Positions 55,030 to 63,739 of a stretch of 64,000 nucleotides of DNA are shown in pieces; position 1 is the first letter of the stretch, and each line of letters starts with the position of its first letter. Position numbers and translations under genes: made by a program. The notes beneath the pieces were generated by a model, which did no database searches, was not told the DNA's origin, and was given only the letters and a program-made list of their open reading frames with translations. The stretch is taken from positions 17,098-81,097 of the forward strand of contig CANQYY010000011.1 in assembly GCA_947628225.1 (NCBI GenBank), in the 5' to 3' direction. The DNA comes from an uncultured Lachnospiraceae bacterium. GTDB lineage: Bacteria; Bacillota; Clostridia; Lachnospirales; Lachnospiraceae.

Positions 55030-56148
55030 ATGTTATACAAAGATATTGTAAAAAAAGTGTCTGTTCCAGTAGACAAAAAAACGAAACAAAAAGAATATAT
55101 GGGTAGCGGAAAGCTTCCAATAATAGACCAAGGAAAGGAATTGATTGGTGGGTATACAAACGAAACATCTAAAGAACTCATTTGTGATTTACCTGTCATT
55201 GTTTTTGGTGACCATACAAAATGTGTGAAATATGTTCCGTTTCCATTTGGCGCAGGAGCAGATGGAATAAAAGTATTGTCGCCCAAAGAAAGTGTTTTGC
55301 CAAAATATTTATTCTATTTGACATATTATCTTACATTTAAGATTGAAGATAAAGGATATGCTCGTCACTATCAGCATATAGAAAAAAATGAAGTTACTAT
55401 TCTACCAATTCAGGAACAAAAACGCATTGTTTCCCATATTGAGGAATTGTTTTCGTCCCTTGACAATGCCATTGATACTATGAAGAAAACGAAAGAGCAG
55501 TTGGTTGTTTATCGACACGCGGTGCTGAAAAAGGCGTTTGGGGGATGTAAAGAATTTTCGACTATACGAGAAATGTCAACCTTGGTAACAAGTGGATCAC
55601 GTGGTTGGGCAAAATATTATGCATCTCAAGGAGCTAAATTTATCCGCATTGGAAATTTAACGAGAAATGCTATTGATATTGTTTTTAATAATACTCAATA
55701 TGTTGATTTGCCTGATAGTGTAGAAGGCTTACGTTCAAAACTTGAACCTCACGATGTTTTGATTTCCATCACAGCGGATTTAGGCAGCATTGGTCTTGTA
55801 CCCGTAGATATAGGTGAAGCATATATAAATCAACATATTGCTGTTGTGAGATTTAAAAACACATCACAAGCAAAGTTTATGGCGTGGTACTTGAGAAGCG
55901 ATTTAGGGCAAAAATCTTTGCTAAAAAACAAGCGTGGTGCAGGTAAGCTTGGGTTAGGCTTAGACGATATTCGAGATTCCAATATCCCCGTAGTTACAGA
56001 TGAAGAAGCAAATAATATTCTTGGGGCGATTGAATCTAGTTTATCAGTCTGTGATAGTATCGAGCAAACTGTTGATACTGTTCTCACACAGGCAGAAGCT
56101 ATGCGCCAGAGCATACTAAAGGAAACATTTGAAGGGAGGCTTGCATAA
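55030..56148 (+). CDS. hsdS: Type I restriction enzyme S (specificity) subunit
   Basis: 372 residues. Two target-recognition halves, each followed by a conserved helix: IPIQEQKRIVSHIEELFSSLDNAI ... AVLKKAFGG, and NNILGAIESSLSVCDSIEQTV ... SILKETFEGRLA. It is on the short side for HsdS but both halves appear complete. It picks the bipartite DNA site. The hsdM start overlaps the stop by one base (TAATG). Confidence 0.9.
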   Translation: MLYKDIVKKVSVPVDKKTKQKEYMGSGKLPIIDQGKELIGGYTNETSKELICDLPVIVFGDHTKCVKYVPFPFGAGADGIKVLSPKESVLPKYLFYLTYYLTFKIEDKGYARHYQHIEKNEVTILPIQEQKRIVSHIEELFSSLDNAIDTMKKTKEQLVVYRHAVLKKAFGGCKEFSTIREMSTLVTSGSRGWAKYYASQGAKFIRIGNLTRNAIDIVFNNTQYVDLPDSVEGLRSKLEPHDVLISITADLGSIGLVPVDIGEAYINQHIAVVRFKNTSQAKFMAWYLRSDLGQKSLLKNKRGAGKLGLGLDDIRDSNIPVVTDEEANNILGAIESSLSVCDSIEQTVDTVLTQAEAMRQSILKETFEGRLA

Positions 56149-57638
56149 TGGCAGGTGAAAATGCATCAGCAATCATATCAAAGGTGTGGGGATTATGCAA
56201 TCCTCTGAGAGATGACGGTGTTTCCTACGGTGACTATCTGGAGCAACTTACCTATCTGATTTTTTTGAAGATGTCAGATGAATATTCAAAACCTCCGTAT
56301 AGGCGTGATACGGGTATTCCCAAGGGGTATGCTTGGTCGGATATGAACACGCTGAAGGGTGCGGAACTGGAAACGCAATATAAAAATACCCTCGAAAGAC
56401 TTGGCGAGGAAGGAGGTATCCTTGGACAGATTTTCAAGGGCGCTATCAATAAAATCAGTAATGCGGCGATTCTTTATCGTGTTGTGCAAATGATTGATAA
56501 GGAAAATTGGGTAGGAATGTCTTCTGATGTTAAGGGAGAAATCTATGAAGGTTTGCTGCAGAAAAACGCTGAGGATATCAAAAGCGGTGCAGGACAATAC
56601 TTTACTCCTCGTCCGTTGATTAAAGCCATGGTGGAGTGTGTTCGTCCGGAACCGGGAAAGACTATCGCAGACCCTTGCTGTGGAAGTGGCGGATTTTTCT
56701 TGGCTTGTCAGTCATTTCTTTCTGATTCAAAAAATTTTACGCTTGACCGCAGTGAGAAGAAATTTTTGAAGAACGAAACCTTTCATGGTAATGAAATTGT
56801 ATCTACTACATTTAAAACGGCGTTGATGAATTTGTATCTTCACAATATCGGCGATATTTACGGGGAAATTCCGATTACCCTTGGTGACGCTCTGCTTTCT
56901 GATCCCGGCTACCGTGTGGACTATGTTCTTACCAATCCACCGTTTGGCAAAAAATCTTCCATCACTTTTACAAACGAGGATGATGAGCAGGAGGAGGAAG
57001 ACTTAGTATATAATAGGCAGGATTTCTGGACAACTAGTTCTAACAAGCAGTTGAATTTTGTCCAGCATATCAACACCATCCTGAAAGCCACAGGCAGAGC
57101 TGCCGTTGTTGTACCAGACAATGTATTGTTTGAAGGTGGTGCAGGCGAAATTGTTCGAAAGAAGTTATTGGAAACCACGGATCTTCACACCATTCTCCGC
57201 TTGCCAACAGGTATTTTCTATAAGCCTGGGGTGAAGGCAAATGTGATTTTCTTTGATAAGCGCCCTGCAAGTCCTGAGAAACAGACAAAGGAGGTGTGGA
57301 TATATGACCTCCGTACAAATGTCCATTTTACATTGAAACAGCATCCAATGACCGATACCGACTTGCAGGATTTTATCATGTGCTACAATCCTCAAAATCG
57401 TTATGAGCGAAAGGCAACGTGGTCAGAAGAAAATCCGGATGGACGTTGGCGCAAATTCACGATTGATGAAATTTTGGAACGAGAAAAGACTAGCCTTGAT
57501 ATTTTCTGGATAAAGGACAAATCTCTCGCTGATTTGGATAATCTCCCTGCACCTGACGAATTAGCAGAGGATATTATCGAAAATTTACAGTCGGCATTGG
57601 AAAGTTTTAGAGAAATTCAAGCACAGTTGAAGAAATAG
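56148..57638 (+). CDS. hsdM: Type I restriction-modification M subunit (N6-adenine methyltransferase)
   Basis: 496 residues. N-terminal helical domain (YGDYLEQLTYLIFLKMSDE), AdoMet region (GAGQYFTPRPLIKAMVE, ADPCCGSGGFFLA) and catalytic NPPF (DYVLTNPPFGKKSS). It methylates adenines at the HsdS-chosen site. The operon looks intact, so the element carries a working type I system by sequence. Confidence 0.95.
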   Translation: MAGENASAIISKVWGLCNPLRDDGVSYGDYLEQLTYLIFLKMSDEYSKPPYRRDTGIPKGYAWSDMNTLKGAELETQYKNTLERLGEEGGILGQIFKGAINKISNAAILYRVVQMIDKENWVGMSSDVKGEIYEGLLQKNAEDIKSGAGQYFTPRPLIKAMVECVRPEPGKTIADPCCGSGGFFLACQSFLSDSKNFTLDRSEKKFLKNETFHGNEIVSTTFKTALMNLYLHNIGDIYGEIPITLGDALLSDPGYRVDYVLTNPPFGKKSSITFTNEDDEQEEEDLVYNRQDFWTTSSNKQLNFVQHINTILKATGRAAVVVPDNVLFEGGAGEIVRKKLLETTDLHTILRLPTGIFYKPGVKANVIFFDKRPASPEKQTKEVWIYDLRTNVHFTLKQHPMTDTDLQDFIMCYNPQNRYERKATWSEENPDGRWRKFTIDEILEREKTSLDIFWIKDKSLADLDNLPAPDELAEDIIENLQSALESFREIQAQLKK

Positions 57639-57789
57639 GAGGGGATATTTATGTGTGAAAACGGCAAATTACTAAAAATCGGCATTATGTTTCACAAGGA
57701 ATTCAAAAGCAGCTTGCAGATACAAAGAAGAAGGTATACGAATTGGTTCTAAAGAACGATGTTTTGTCAAAAAAGATTATGGTAAAACA

Positions 57790-57996
57790 ATGTCGCAAAA
57801 CTTTGTATATGAACATCCTCAATTTGCTGTAAATTATTTAGAGGATTTATTTGCAAAAATAGAAGATAAGTATATACGAAAGATTGATGAGATTGTTTCT
57901 GAAGTGCAAGTATATTATTCAAAGGAATTGAACTATGAAAAATGTATTCATAAAATCAAAGAACTTTTACCAATTTTCTTGATTTTTTTATTTTAG
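57790..57996 (+). CDS. Short open frame, hypothetical, possibly a fragment
   Basis: 68 codons starting NFVYEHPQFAVNYLEDLFAKIEDKYIRKIDE, then a short hydrophobic end (LLPIFLIFLF). The reading frame has no clear ribosome binding site and the same frame is open, without a start, upstream (to about 57710). It may be the remains of a longer gene. Not recognised. Confidence 0.25.
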   Translation: MSQNFVYEHPQFAVNYLEDLFAKIEDKYIRKIDEIVSEVQVYYSKELNYEKCIHKIKELLPIFLIFLF

Positions 57997-58102
57997 AAGT
58001 GGTGCTCTTTTGTATGAGTACTCTTTTTTTCTGAGGAACGAAAGCTGGATAGGGTAGAAAGAATGATGATGAACATTTTTAATGAAAGATATTTATGGGG
58101 GG

Positions 58103-58152
58103 TGAATGATGAAATAAGATGAAAAAGCGCCAGTATTTATGCGGAGTGCGAA
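58103..58152 (+). other. Remnant resembling an element left end
   Basis: TGAATGATGAAAT, then AAAAAGC, then CAGTATTTATGCGGAGTGC, compares closely with 46145-46195 at the left end of element B (TGAGTGATGAAAT, AAAAAAGC, AGTATTTATGCGGATTGC). No arm repeat follows. It marks a probable old junction inside element B. Confidence 0.5.
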
Positions 58153-58328
58153 TTTTTATGGAAAAATGAGCGATTATGTGGTAGTATTTAAGGGCAAGGA
58201 TAAAAACACAACGCAAGGAAATTTTGCAGAATTGGTGGGTAGTCCAGTTACATCATTATGGTGTAAGTAGCTTTCCTTCCTTGGGATATCCGTTCTTTGT
58301 TCAGTACAATTTTTAAGGAAGAATTGTC

Positions 58329-58700
58329 ATGGATAAAGTATCGGGCAGATTAACAGTATTTTTTGAGAAACCATTCTGGATAGGTATTTTTGAAAGCATA
58401 TCGGAGGGAAAGTTATCTGTATGCAAGGTTGCGTTTTCAGCGGAACCGAAAGAATACGAGATATGAGATTTTGTTCTGAAAAATTACTATCGACTGAAAT
58501 TTAGTCCAGTTGTGGCAACAGATGTCAAGGAAACTAGCTACAATCCCAAACGGGCGCAGAGAAAAGTGCGAAAACCGCTACAAAATGTCGGGATCGGCAA
58601 GAAGTCGCAACAGGTTTTGAAATTATAGCAGGAGCAGTTGAAAACTGTAAGTCGGGAAGAAAGGGAAGCAGAGAAACAACGGCAGAAAAGAGAAGCATAG
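58329..58700 (+). pseudogene. yjdF: YjdF-family (DUF2992) pseudogene
   Basis: The frame from ATG 58329 reads SGRLTVFFEKPFWIGIFES, then SPVVATDVKETSYNPKRAQR and IGKKSQQVLKL, matching YjdF proteins. It is interrupted in frame by TGA (58464-58466) and TAG (58626-58628) before the final TAG (58698-58700). The reading frame is otherwise kept, so the loss is by point changes. Intact yjdF genes are often controlled by a yjdF riboswitch that binds azaaromatics; none was recognised upstream. Confidence 0.75.
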
Positions 58701-58764
58701 GGGCAGGCAGTGTCTGTTTCGGCTTTTCTCATAATTTTGGAATTGTATTTGAGGAGGAATGTAC

Positions 58765-59202
58765 ATGATATGTAGTGCTTTGGATATTGCGAAATATGTT
58801 GTGACATTTTGTTTCATAAAAGGTAATCCTATTAGTAATTTGCAGCTGCAAAAAATATTGTATTATATTCAGGGGTATTCTTTTGCATTAAGAGATGAAG
58901 AAGCATTTGGTGAAGAAATTTTAGCTTGGCGGTATGGGCCAGTCATCAAAGAGGTATATGATTTTTTTTCTATGTATGCTGCTATGCCAATAGAGAATAC
59001 CTTTGGGATAGAATTAGAAGATAAAAAGTTTGAAAAAATGATTCAAGTTATAGCGTTAGATAAAATGGTTTTTCCTGTATGGGAATTAGTGAAACAGACG
59101 CACGGTGAAGCACCATGGAAGTATACAACAGAGCTTTTTGGAATAGGCAGTGTAATTCCTAAAGAATACATTAGACGCTATTTTAAGGAGGAGTGTATTT
59201 AA
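58765..59202 (+). CDS. Panacea-domain (DUF4065/SocA-like) antitoxin
   Basis: 145 residues from ATG 58765, 7 bases after GAGGAGG. Panacea pattern: AKYVVTFCFIKGNPISNLQLQKILYYIQGYSFAL, then LAWRYGPVIKEVYDFF, where family members show the LQKLLYFAQ and AWRYGPV motifs. Panacea proteins are antitoxins that pair with many unrelated toxins. The next gene starts 4 bases after the stop and is a membrane protein, so it is the likely partner. It is strongly AT-rich. Confidence 0.82.
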   Translation: MICSALDIAKYVVTFCFIKGNPISNLQLQKILYYIQGYSFALRDEEAFGEEILAWRYGPVIKEVYDFFSMYAAMPIENTFGIELEDKKFEKMIQVIALDKMVFPVWELVKQTHGEAPWKYTTELFGIGSVIPKEYIRRYFKEECI

Positions 59203-59205
59203 CCT

Positions 59206-60642
59206 ATGAATTATGATCAAAAAAATAATACATTATTAGAATTGTTAAGCCAGTTAGCTGATGATAATGAGTATTCTCAAAAAGATAGAGGTAGGGAAAT
59301 TCAGACATTAATCAAAATATATTCGGATGGATTTAGACATAGTTATGCAAAAATCTCGACTAAGGTTCAATCCATTCTGGAAGATGATATTGATAAGGGA
59401 GAGTGTCTTTCACAGAATTTACAAATGGTAAGAAAATCAGCGGAGAAATTATTTTATGACAAAAAAATTCCTATTGAAATTTGTAATAAGGTTAGAAAAT
59501 TGTGTGATCATGTAAACCTAGAAGTTGGTCGATATAATTTAATGGTTAATAAAATTGAGTCACGAATCGTTGCTTTACAGAATAGATCGAACGATGGGGG
59601 AACAAGTAGTAGTGCAGAAGATTTAAACAAAAGAATGTCAGATATAGAAAAGATGGTGAAGGGTGTTGAAAATAAGGCATATGAGACGACAAAAGAATTG
59701 GAAAAAGTTGATGGTAAACTTGAAAGGAATAGCATGTCATCAATTACCACTTTGACAATCTTTTCTGCGGTTATTTTGGCTTTTACAGGAAGTATTACAT
59801 TTACTTCTGGCGTTTTTAGCGGTATGTCTAATGTGTCTTCATATAGGATTGTTTTTGTAACAGCCATTATTGGAATTATTGTATTTAACTTGATTTTTAT
59901 GTTACTATATATTATAGGAAAAATAGTAGGAAAAAGCGTATGTTGCCAGTGCTCTTATTATAGTGAGTCGTCAGATGGTGAAAGAGTAAATATATGTGGA
60001 TTGGGATTCTGCGAGAAAAAACGGCATATTCCTAATTTTGGCTGTATTATGATTCACAAGTATCCTTACATAGTATTTGTCAATACTATATTAGGCATAA
60101 TTATGTATTATGATATGATTTTATTTTTTATAAATAATCCTCAATATATATCTTTTATTATGGTTACAGATGTATTATACTATCTACTTCTATTGTTACC
60201 ATTTCTTATAATAATTTTGGCATACATATTATGGCGAATCAAAAAAAATATTTTGTATTATCGCACAGTTAATGCTGTAAGTTTAGCGATAGCAGAAGAA
60301 TATTATGATGATGAAAATGAAAATAGAAATATAATTACAGGCGCTATTAGTAAATTTGCAGAGTCGATTAGTCGATTATTATATTCACGACAGGATAAAA
60401 AGAAGGAAATTGAAAAAATCATTGAAAACATGCCGGACATGATTGAAAAGAAAAAGTATAGATATTTGATTAAGAAATTAAAAAGAACTAGTAAGATAAA
60501 AGTGATTAAGGGAGGTAAGAATCTTATGAGAATTTCTGCTTCGGAGAATAAATATAATAAGATTTTGTTAAAAAAGACTGTAGAAGATATTTTGGAAAGA
60601 GAACAAAATCGCATTGATAGTGATGAAACTATTAAAATTTAA
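59206..60642 (+). CDS. Four-helix membrane protein paired with the Panacea antitoxin (candidate toxin)
   Basis: 478 residues, family not recognised. Residues 1-175 are soluble and helical, with a coiled coil at about 135-175. Four membrane segments lie near 181-204, 214-240, 287-309 and 317-345. A loop at 245-280 has five or six cysteines (CCQC, C264, C269, C280). The C-terminal ~125 residues are charged helices, Lys-rich at the end. Known Panacea partners include membrane-acting toxins, which makes this the likely toxin, but no direct evidence exists. Confidence 0.65.
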   Translation: MNYDQKNNTLLELLSQLADDNEYSQKDRGREIQTLIKIYSDGFRHSYAKISTKVQSILEDDIDKGECLSQNLQMVRKSAEKLFYDKKIPIEICNKVRKLCDHVNLEVGRYNLMVNKIESRIVALQNRSNDGGTSSSAEDLNKRMSDIEKMVKGVENKAYETTKELEKVDGKLERNSMSSITTLTIFSAVILAFTGSITFTSGVFSGMSNVSSYRIVFVTAIIGIIVFNLIFMLLYIIGKIVGKSVCCQCSYYSESSDGERVNICGLGFCEKKRHIPNFGCIMIHKYPYIVFVNTILGIIMYYDMILFFINNPQYISFIMVTDVLYYLLLLLPFLIIILAYILWRIKKNILYYRTVNAVSLAIAEEYYDDENENRNIITGAISKFAESISRLLYSRQDKKKEIEKIIENMPDMIEKKKYRYLIKKLKRTSKIKVIKGGKNLMRISASENKYNKILLKKTVEDILEREQNRIDSDETIKI

Positions 60643-60683
60643 AGCAAAACAGTCAGTTCAAGCTGGCCGATTAGAAATAAGGG

Positions 60684-60716
60684 TTGACACCATATGCGAC
60701 ACCACATATAATATGG
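60684..60716 (+). promoter_or_regulatory. hicAB promoter with operator
   Basis: TTGACA (60684-60689), 17-bp spacer, TATAAT (60707-60712), both perfect. CCATAT (60690-60695) and ATATGG (60711-60716) form an inverted repeat across the spacer, a likely HicB operator. Confidence 0.85.
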
Positions 60717-60732
60717 GTAGGAGGTATTGCTC

Positions 60733-60990
60733 ATGTCAAAATGGGATAAACTTATAGCAAGAATATGTACTTTACCAAAAGATGTTCGTTTTGACGAGTT
60801 GAGAAAGGTATTGGAAAGCTATGGTTATGTAATGAATGCTCCCAAAGGAGGCAGCAGTCATTATACATTTAGAAAGGCAGGCGCTCAGCCGATTACGATA
60901 CCTAAACACGAACCGATTAAAAAAGTGTATGTTGCGATGGTAAAGCAAGTTGTGGAAAGTGAGGCAATCAATGATGAGAACGTTGAATGA
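60733..60990 (+). CDS. hicA: HicA mRNA interferase toxin
   Basis: 85 residues from ATG 60733, 8 bases after AGGAGG; a TTG at 60727 is too close to it. Double-stranded-RNA-binding-like fold with the catalytic His in GGSSHYTFRK and LRKVLESYGYV. HicA cuts mRNA until bound by HicB. It overlaps the hicB start. Confidence 0.9.
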   Translation: MSKWDKLIARICTLPKDVRFDELRKVLESYGYVMNAPKGGSSHYTFRKAGAQPITIPKHEPIKKVYVAMVKQVVESEAINDENVE

Positions 60991-61336
60991 TTATATGGCA
61001 ATGAATTATCGTATGGAAATTGTAGAAGATACGGACGAAGGGGGATTCGTGGTTTCATTTCCAGAACTTCCGGGATGTATTACTTGCGGTGAAAATATAG
61101 AATCAGCAATCGCCAATGCTATGGATGCTAAGCAGGCATGGCTGGAGGCGGCAGTTGAAAGCGGAATAGAAATACAGGAACCGAATGACTTGGAAGAGTA
61201 TTCCGGTCAATTCAAACTTAGAATACCTAGAAGCCTGCATCGCTCGTTAGCAGAGCATTCAAAAAGAGAGGGAATTAGTATGAATCAGTATTGTGTATAT
61301 CTATTGTCTAAAAATGATGCAATGTTTTCAAAATGA
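60974..61336 (+). CDS. hicB: HicB antitoxin
   Basis: 120 residues; ATG 60974 or 60971 (an ATGATG pair). N-terminal partial RNase H fold (YRMEIVEDTDEGGFVVSFPELPGCITCGENIESAIANAM) and C-terminal ribbon-helix-helix (FKLRIPRSLHRSLAEHSKREGISMNQYCVYLL), which would bind the operator. It overlaps hicA by 17 bp. It is the last gene before the right end of element B. Confidence 0.9.
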   Translation: MRTLNDYMAMNYRMEIVEDTDEGGFVVSFPELPGCITCGENIESAIANAMDAKQAWLEAAVESGIEIQEPNDLEEYSGQFKLRIPRSLHRSLAEHSKREGISMNQYCVYLLSKNDAMFSK

Positions 61337-61372
61337 TGATTGTGGGATGTGTTTATAATCACTGTAGTGAAA

Positions 61373-61500
61373 TGGCAACATTTTGGCAACAGAAAATCAG
61401 TAAACCAGAATAAATTATGTAATGGAAGTAAAAAAGAGGTATATTCGCAACGAAACTTAAACAGAATAGTTTAAGATATAAAGTGAACTTGCCGAGTTTG
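61373..61500 (+). other. Right att region of element B
   Basis: Arm repeats TGGCAACA at 61373 and 61384 (11 bp apart), palindrome with arms CTTAAAC (61456-61462) and GTTTAAG (61469-61475), and core GAGTTTG (61494-61500). The arm-to-core distance is 102 bp. The whole block is about 75-80% like 63740-63867. Confidence 0.75.
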
Positions 61501-61504
61501 GGGG

Positions 61505-61864
61505 TTGATAGATAGAAGTGCTTATGCTGAATTTTGGATTAGTGTATTAGAAAATAAGGGACAATTTTATTTGGGGTTGACAGGAATATTGGCGTTGCTC
61601 TACATTTTTGGAATTATCACCTTTGTACGAAATAGGTATAATAACTATTGGTGGAGATGGATATATTTATTTGGCGGCATTTATGTATTATTTGATTTAT
61701 TTGCCATTGTTTTTGGATTAGAATTTTGGAATAGACTTTTACTGTGGATGTTTGATGTGAACTCAATTTATTGGAATTTTGTATGGATGTTTTTTGTGCT
61801 GCTTGGCGGTTTTTCTTTTATATTGGGTATGAGGTTGATGATACAAAGAAATAGAACAGTCTAA
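61505..61864 (+). CDS. Small membrane protein
   Basis: 119 residues from a TTG at 61505, directly after the att core; the start is uncertain and the gene may be cut at its 5' end. Three or four hydrophobic segments, rich in Trp and Phe (residues 18-40, 48-70, 74-90, 92-112). Not recognised. Confidence 0.5.
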   Translation: MIDRSAYAEFWISVLENKGQFYLGLTGILALLYIFGIITFVRNRYNNYWWRWIYLFGGIYVLFDLFAIVFGLEFWNRLLLWMFDVNSIYWNFVWMFFVLLGGFSFILGMRLMIQRNRTV

Positions 61865-61888
61865 AATGGTCGGGAGAAATAAAAGAAA

Positions 61889-62401
61889 ATGATTTGTAAA
61901 ATAAGAAAATGGAAATTATCGGATGCAAAAGATTTAGCGATCGCCCTTTCAAATAGAAAAGTACAGGATAATCTTCGGGACGGATTGCCATATCCTTATA
62001 CAGAACAAGACGGAAAGGACTATATTTCTGATATGCTTTCCGCAAATGAAGATGATACGTTTGCGTTTGCTGTTACGGCAGATAACAAAGTGGTTGGAAG
62101 TATCGGAGTATTTCGCCAGGGAAACATACACAGGCAGACTGCTGAATTAGGGTATTATGTTGCAGAAGAATATTGGAGCAGGGGCATTATGACCGAAGCG
62201 ATAAAGCAGATTTGTGAATATGTTTTTAGCAAAAGTGATATTCTCCGTATTTATGCAGAACCGTTTGCGTATAATATTGCTTCTTGCCGGGTGCTTGAAA
62301 AAGCAGGATTTCAGTATGAAGGCACATTGAGAAGTAATGCTGTGAAGAATGGGGAAGTCATTGATATGAAGATGTATTCTTTACTGAGAACGGAAATATA
62401 G
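61889..62401 (+). CDS. GNAT-family N-acetyltransferase (RimJ/RimL-like)
   Basis: 170 residues; ATG 61889 has weak upstream pairing (GGGAGAAATAAAAG). ICKIRKWKLSDAKDLAIALSNRKVQDNLRDGLPYPYT, LGYYVAEEYWSRGIMTEAIKQICEYVF (acetyl-CoA loop) and NIASCRVLEKAGFQYEGTLR are the classic RimJ/RimL pattern. It may modify a protein N-terminus or a small molecule. It is less AT-rich than the flanking gene, so it may have a separate origin. Confidence 0.9.
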   Translation: MICKIRKWKLSDAKDLAIALSNRKVQDNLRDGLPYPYTEQDGKDYISDMLSANEDDTFAFAVTADNKVVGSIGVFRQGNIHRQTAELGYYVAEEYWSRGIMTEAIKQICEYVFSKSDILRIYAEPFAYNIASCRVLEKAGFQYEGTLRSNAVKNGEVIDMKMYSLLRTEI

Positions 62402-62460
62402 CTTCACATTTATAGTGTAGTGGTGGTAGCGAAAAGTTGTTTGTCCTTATCAATTATATA

Positions 62461-62482
62461 TACATGGTGCTAGCACCATGTA
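62461..62482 (+). promoter_or_regulatory. Perfect 22-bp palindrome upstream of the element C gene
   Basis: TACATGGTGCT joined directly to AGCACCATGTA, with no spacer. No T-run follows. It lies 67 bp before the start at 62550 and looks like an operator. Confidence 0.8.
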
Positions 62483-62549
62483 ATGAGGGTGATTAAGGAG
62501 AAGTTGGTGATTGGTGTTAGATTTTATACAAAAATGCGGAGGAGTACTT

Positions 62550-63689
62550 ATGATTGAAGAAATGTTAATAGATATAGCAGAACGAGGGTACTCGCCACAG
62601 GATATAAAAGGTGCAGTTATTAATGTGTTACAGCCATTTTTTGATAATATGGAATCTTTAAATCAGTATGCTTGTGAGAGTCAGTTATTGTCGGCTTTCG
62701 AATTTTTCATTAGATATCATTATGAAAGTGAATTTGAGCATGGAGTTAAGTTAGTCTTAGATTGTTATAAAAATGCTTATAGGGAACAAAAACAAGAATT
62801 GTGGAATGTTGTTATATCGACCTATTCGATTATGGCAGAGGATGATAATAAAATGTGGAGTGTTCGACATAATAAATTAGATTTGCATAACAATGATATG
62901 TATGAAAAGATGATGCAGATTTTTCAAAGAATAGGGGATGTGCTAGAAATATCTGTTAAACATATTATTCAAGAGATATATGCATTAGTGTTTTTGCAAG
63001 ATAAAGGATATGTAGATTATGAAAAAATAAGGAAACAGGATTTTGGGGTAGTAATCAATAATGTTATAACAAAAGGAATTTTACAACCTGTACTTGTTAC
63101 TGAACCATCTGGAATGAAATTGTCAGATTGGAGAAATATAGCATATCATCACACATATTCTATTGATAACACTGGGAGTATTAAATGTACATATGGAAAA
63201 GCAAATAAAAATGTAGTTGTTCTTTCTATGCAGGAATTAGAGAATTATGCACATAAAATTATTAGATCAGCCAATGCTTTGTATATTGGCAGATGTATAT
63301 TTCTATTTGATTATATTGATAGTATGCCTCAAAATTCAGTAATAGAAACAGTGAGTGTTAGACAGAATCTCTGTTGCGAACAATTTAAAATAGGTTTATT
63401 ATCGCAAGAGTTTATGTTAGGGAATGTAGAATTAAGTGGAGAAAAAGTAGAAATAGATATTCATGATTTATCATCAGATAAGGAAGTGGGAGGCAGAATA
63501 ATTCATTGCGCTCAATTATTATTAAATACATGGTTTACTTGGAAACGTAAGGAGGTTTCAATCAATTATTTTGCAAAAAGTGGCGAAAGAGTTTGTTGTG
63601 TTTCTGTAGAAGGGGAGATATGTAAAGAAATATTAGAAGGGAAAAAAGAAAAGGCTTATTTGGCAGAAAAATTTCACATTACAGAATAA
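62550..63689 (+). CDS. Large AT-rich protein with an R-X4-H motif (HEPN-like?)
   Basis: 379 residues from ATG 62550, after GCGGAGGAG; a longer frame begins at 62511. The protein is mostly helical. LSDWRNIAYHHTY (R195, H200) is a HEPN-type R-X4-H motif, and the DWRNIAYHH surroundings are seen in uncharacterised defence-associated proteins. The C-terminal part is beta-rich (about 270-379). It has no membrane segment. It is preceded by the 22-bp palindrome and is the only large gene in element C. The HEPN link is by motif only. Confidence 0.5.
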   Translation: MIEEMLIDIAERGYSPQDIKGAVINVLQPFFDNMESLNQYACESQLLSAFEFFIRYHYESEFEHGVKLVLDCYKNAYREQKQELWNVVISTYSIMAEDDNKMWSVRHNKLDLHNNDMYEKMMQIFQRIGDVLEISVKHIIQEIYALVFLQDKGYVDYEKIRKQDFGVVINNVITKGILQPVLVTEPSGMKLSDWRNIAYHHTYSIDNTGSIKCTYGKANKNVVVLSMQELENYAHKIIRSANALYIGRCIFLFDYIDSMPQNSVIETVSVRQNLCCEQFKIGLLSQEFMLGNVELSGEKVEIDIHDLSSDKEVGGRIIHCAQLLLNTWFTWKRKEVSINYFAKSGERVCCVSVEGEICKEILEGKKEKAYLAEKFHITE

Positions 63690-63739
63690 AAAATGCTGAT
63701 TGATTTTTGGGGAGGGGGTAGATTAATATAATAAAGGTG

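Larger units (their letters stand above)
57639..58764. other. Stretch of decayed DNA after hsdM
   Basis: About 1.1 kb without a convincing intact gene. It holds short open frames (one at 57790-57996, 68 codons, family not recognised), a left-end-like sequence at 58103-58152 and a stop-interrupted yjdF at 58329-58700. The remaining sequence showed no structure. Confidence 0.65.
46141..61500 (+). mobile_element. Integrative mobilisable element B (~15.4 kb)
   Basis: Bounded by GAGTTTG cores at 46141 and 61494, with TGGCAAC arm repeats inside both ends (46211-46230, 61373-61391). Module order: XRE repressor (-), excisionase, integrase, MobC-like protein, RepA-like ATPase, origin-like inverted repeat, TnpV, oriT, MobV relaxase, type I restriction-modification, decayed stretch, Panacea/membrane pair, hicAB. 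The first block matches element A, but the relaxase family differs. A left-end-like remnant at 58103 suggests that it is composite. Confidence 0.78.
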
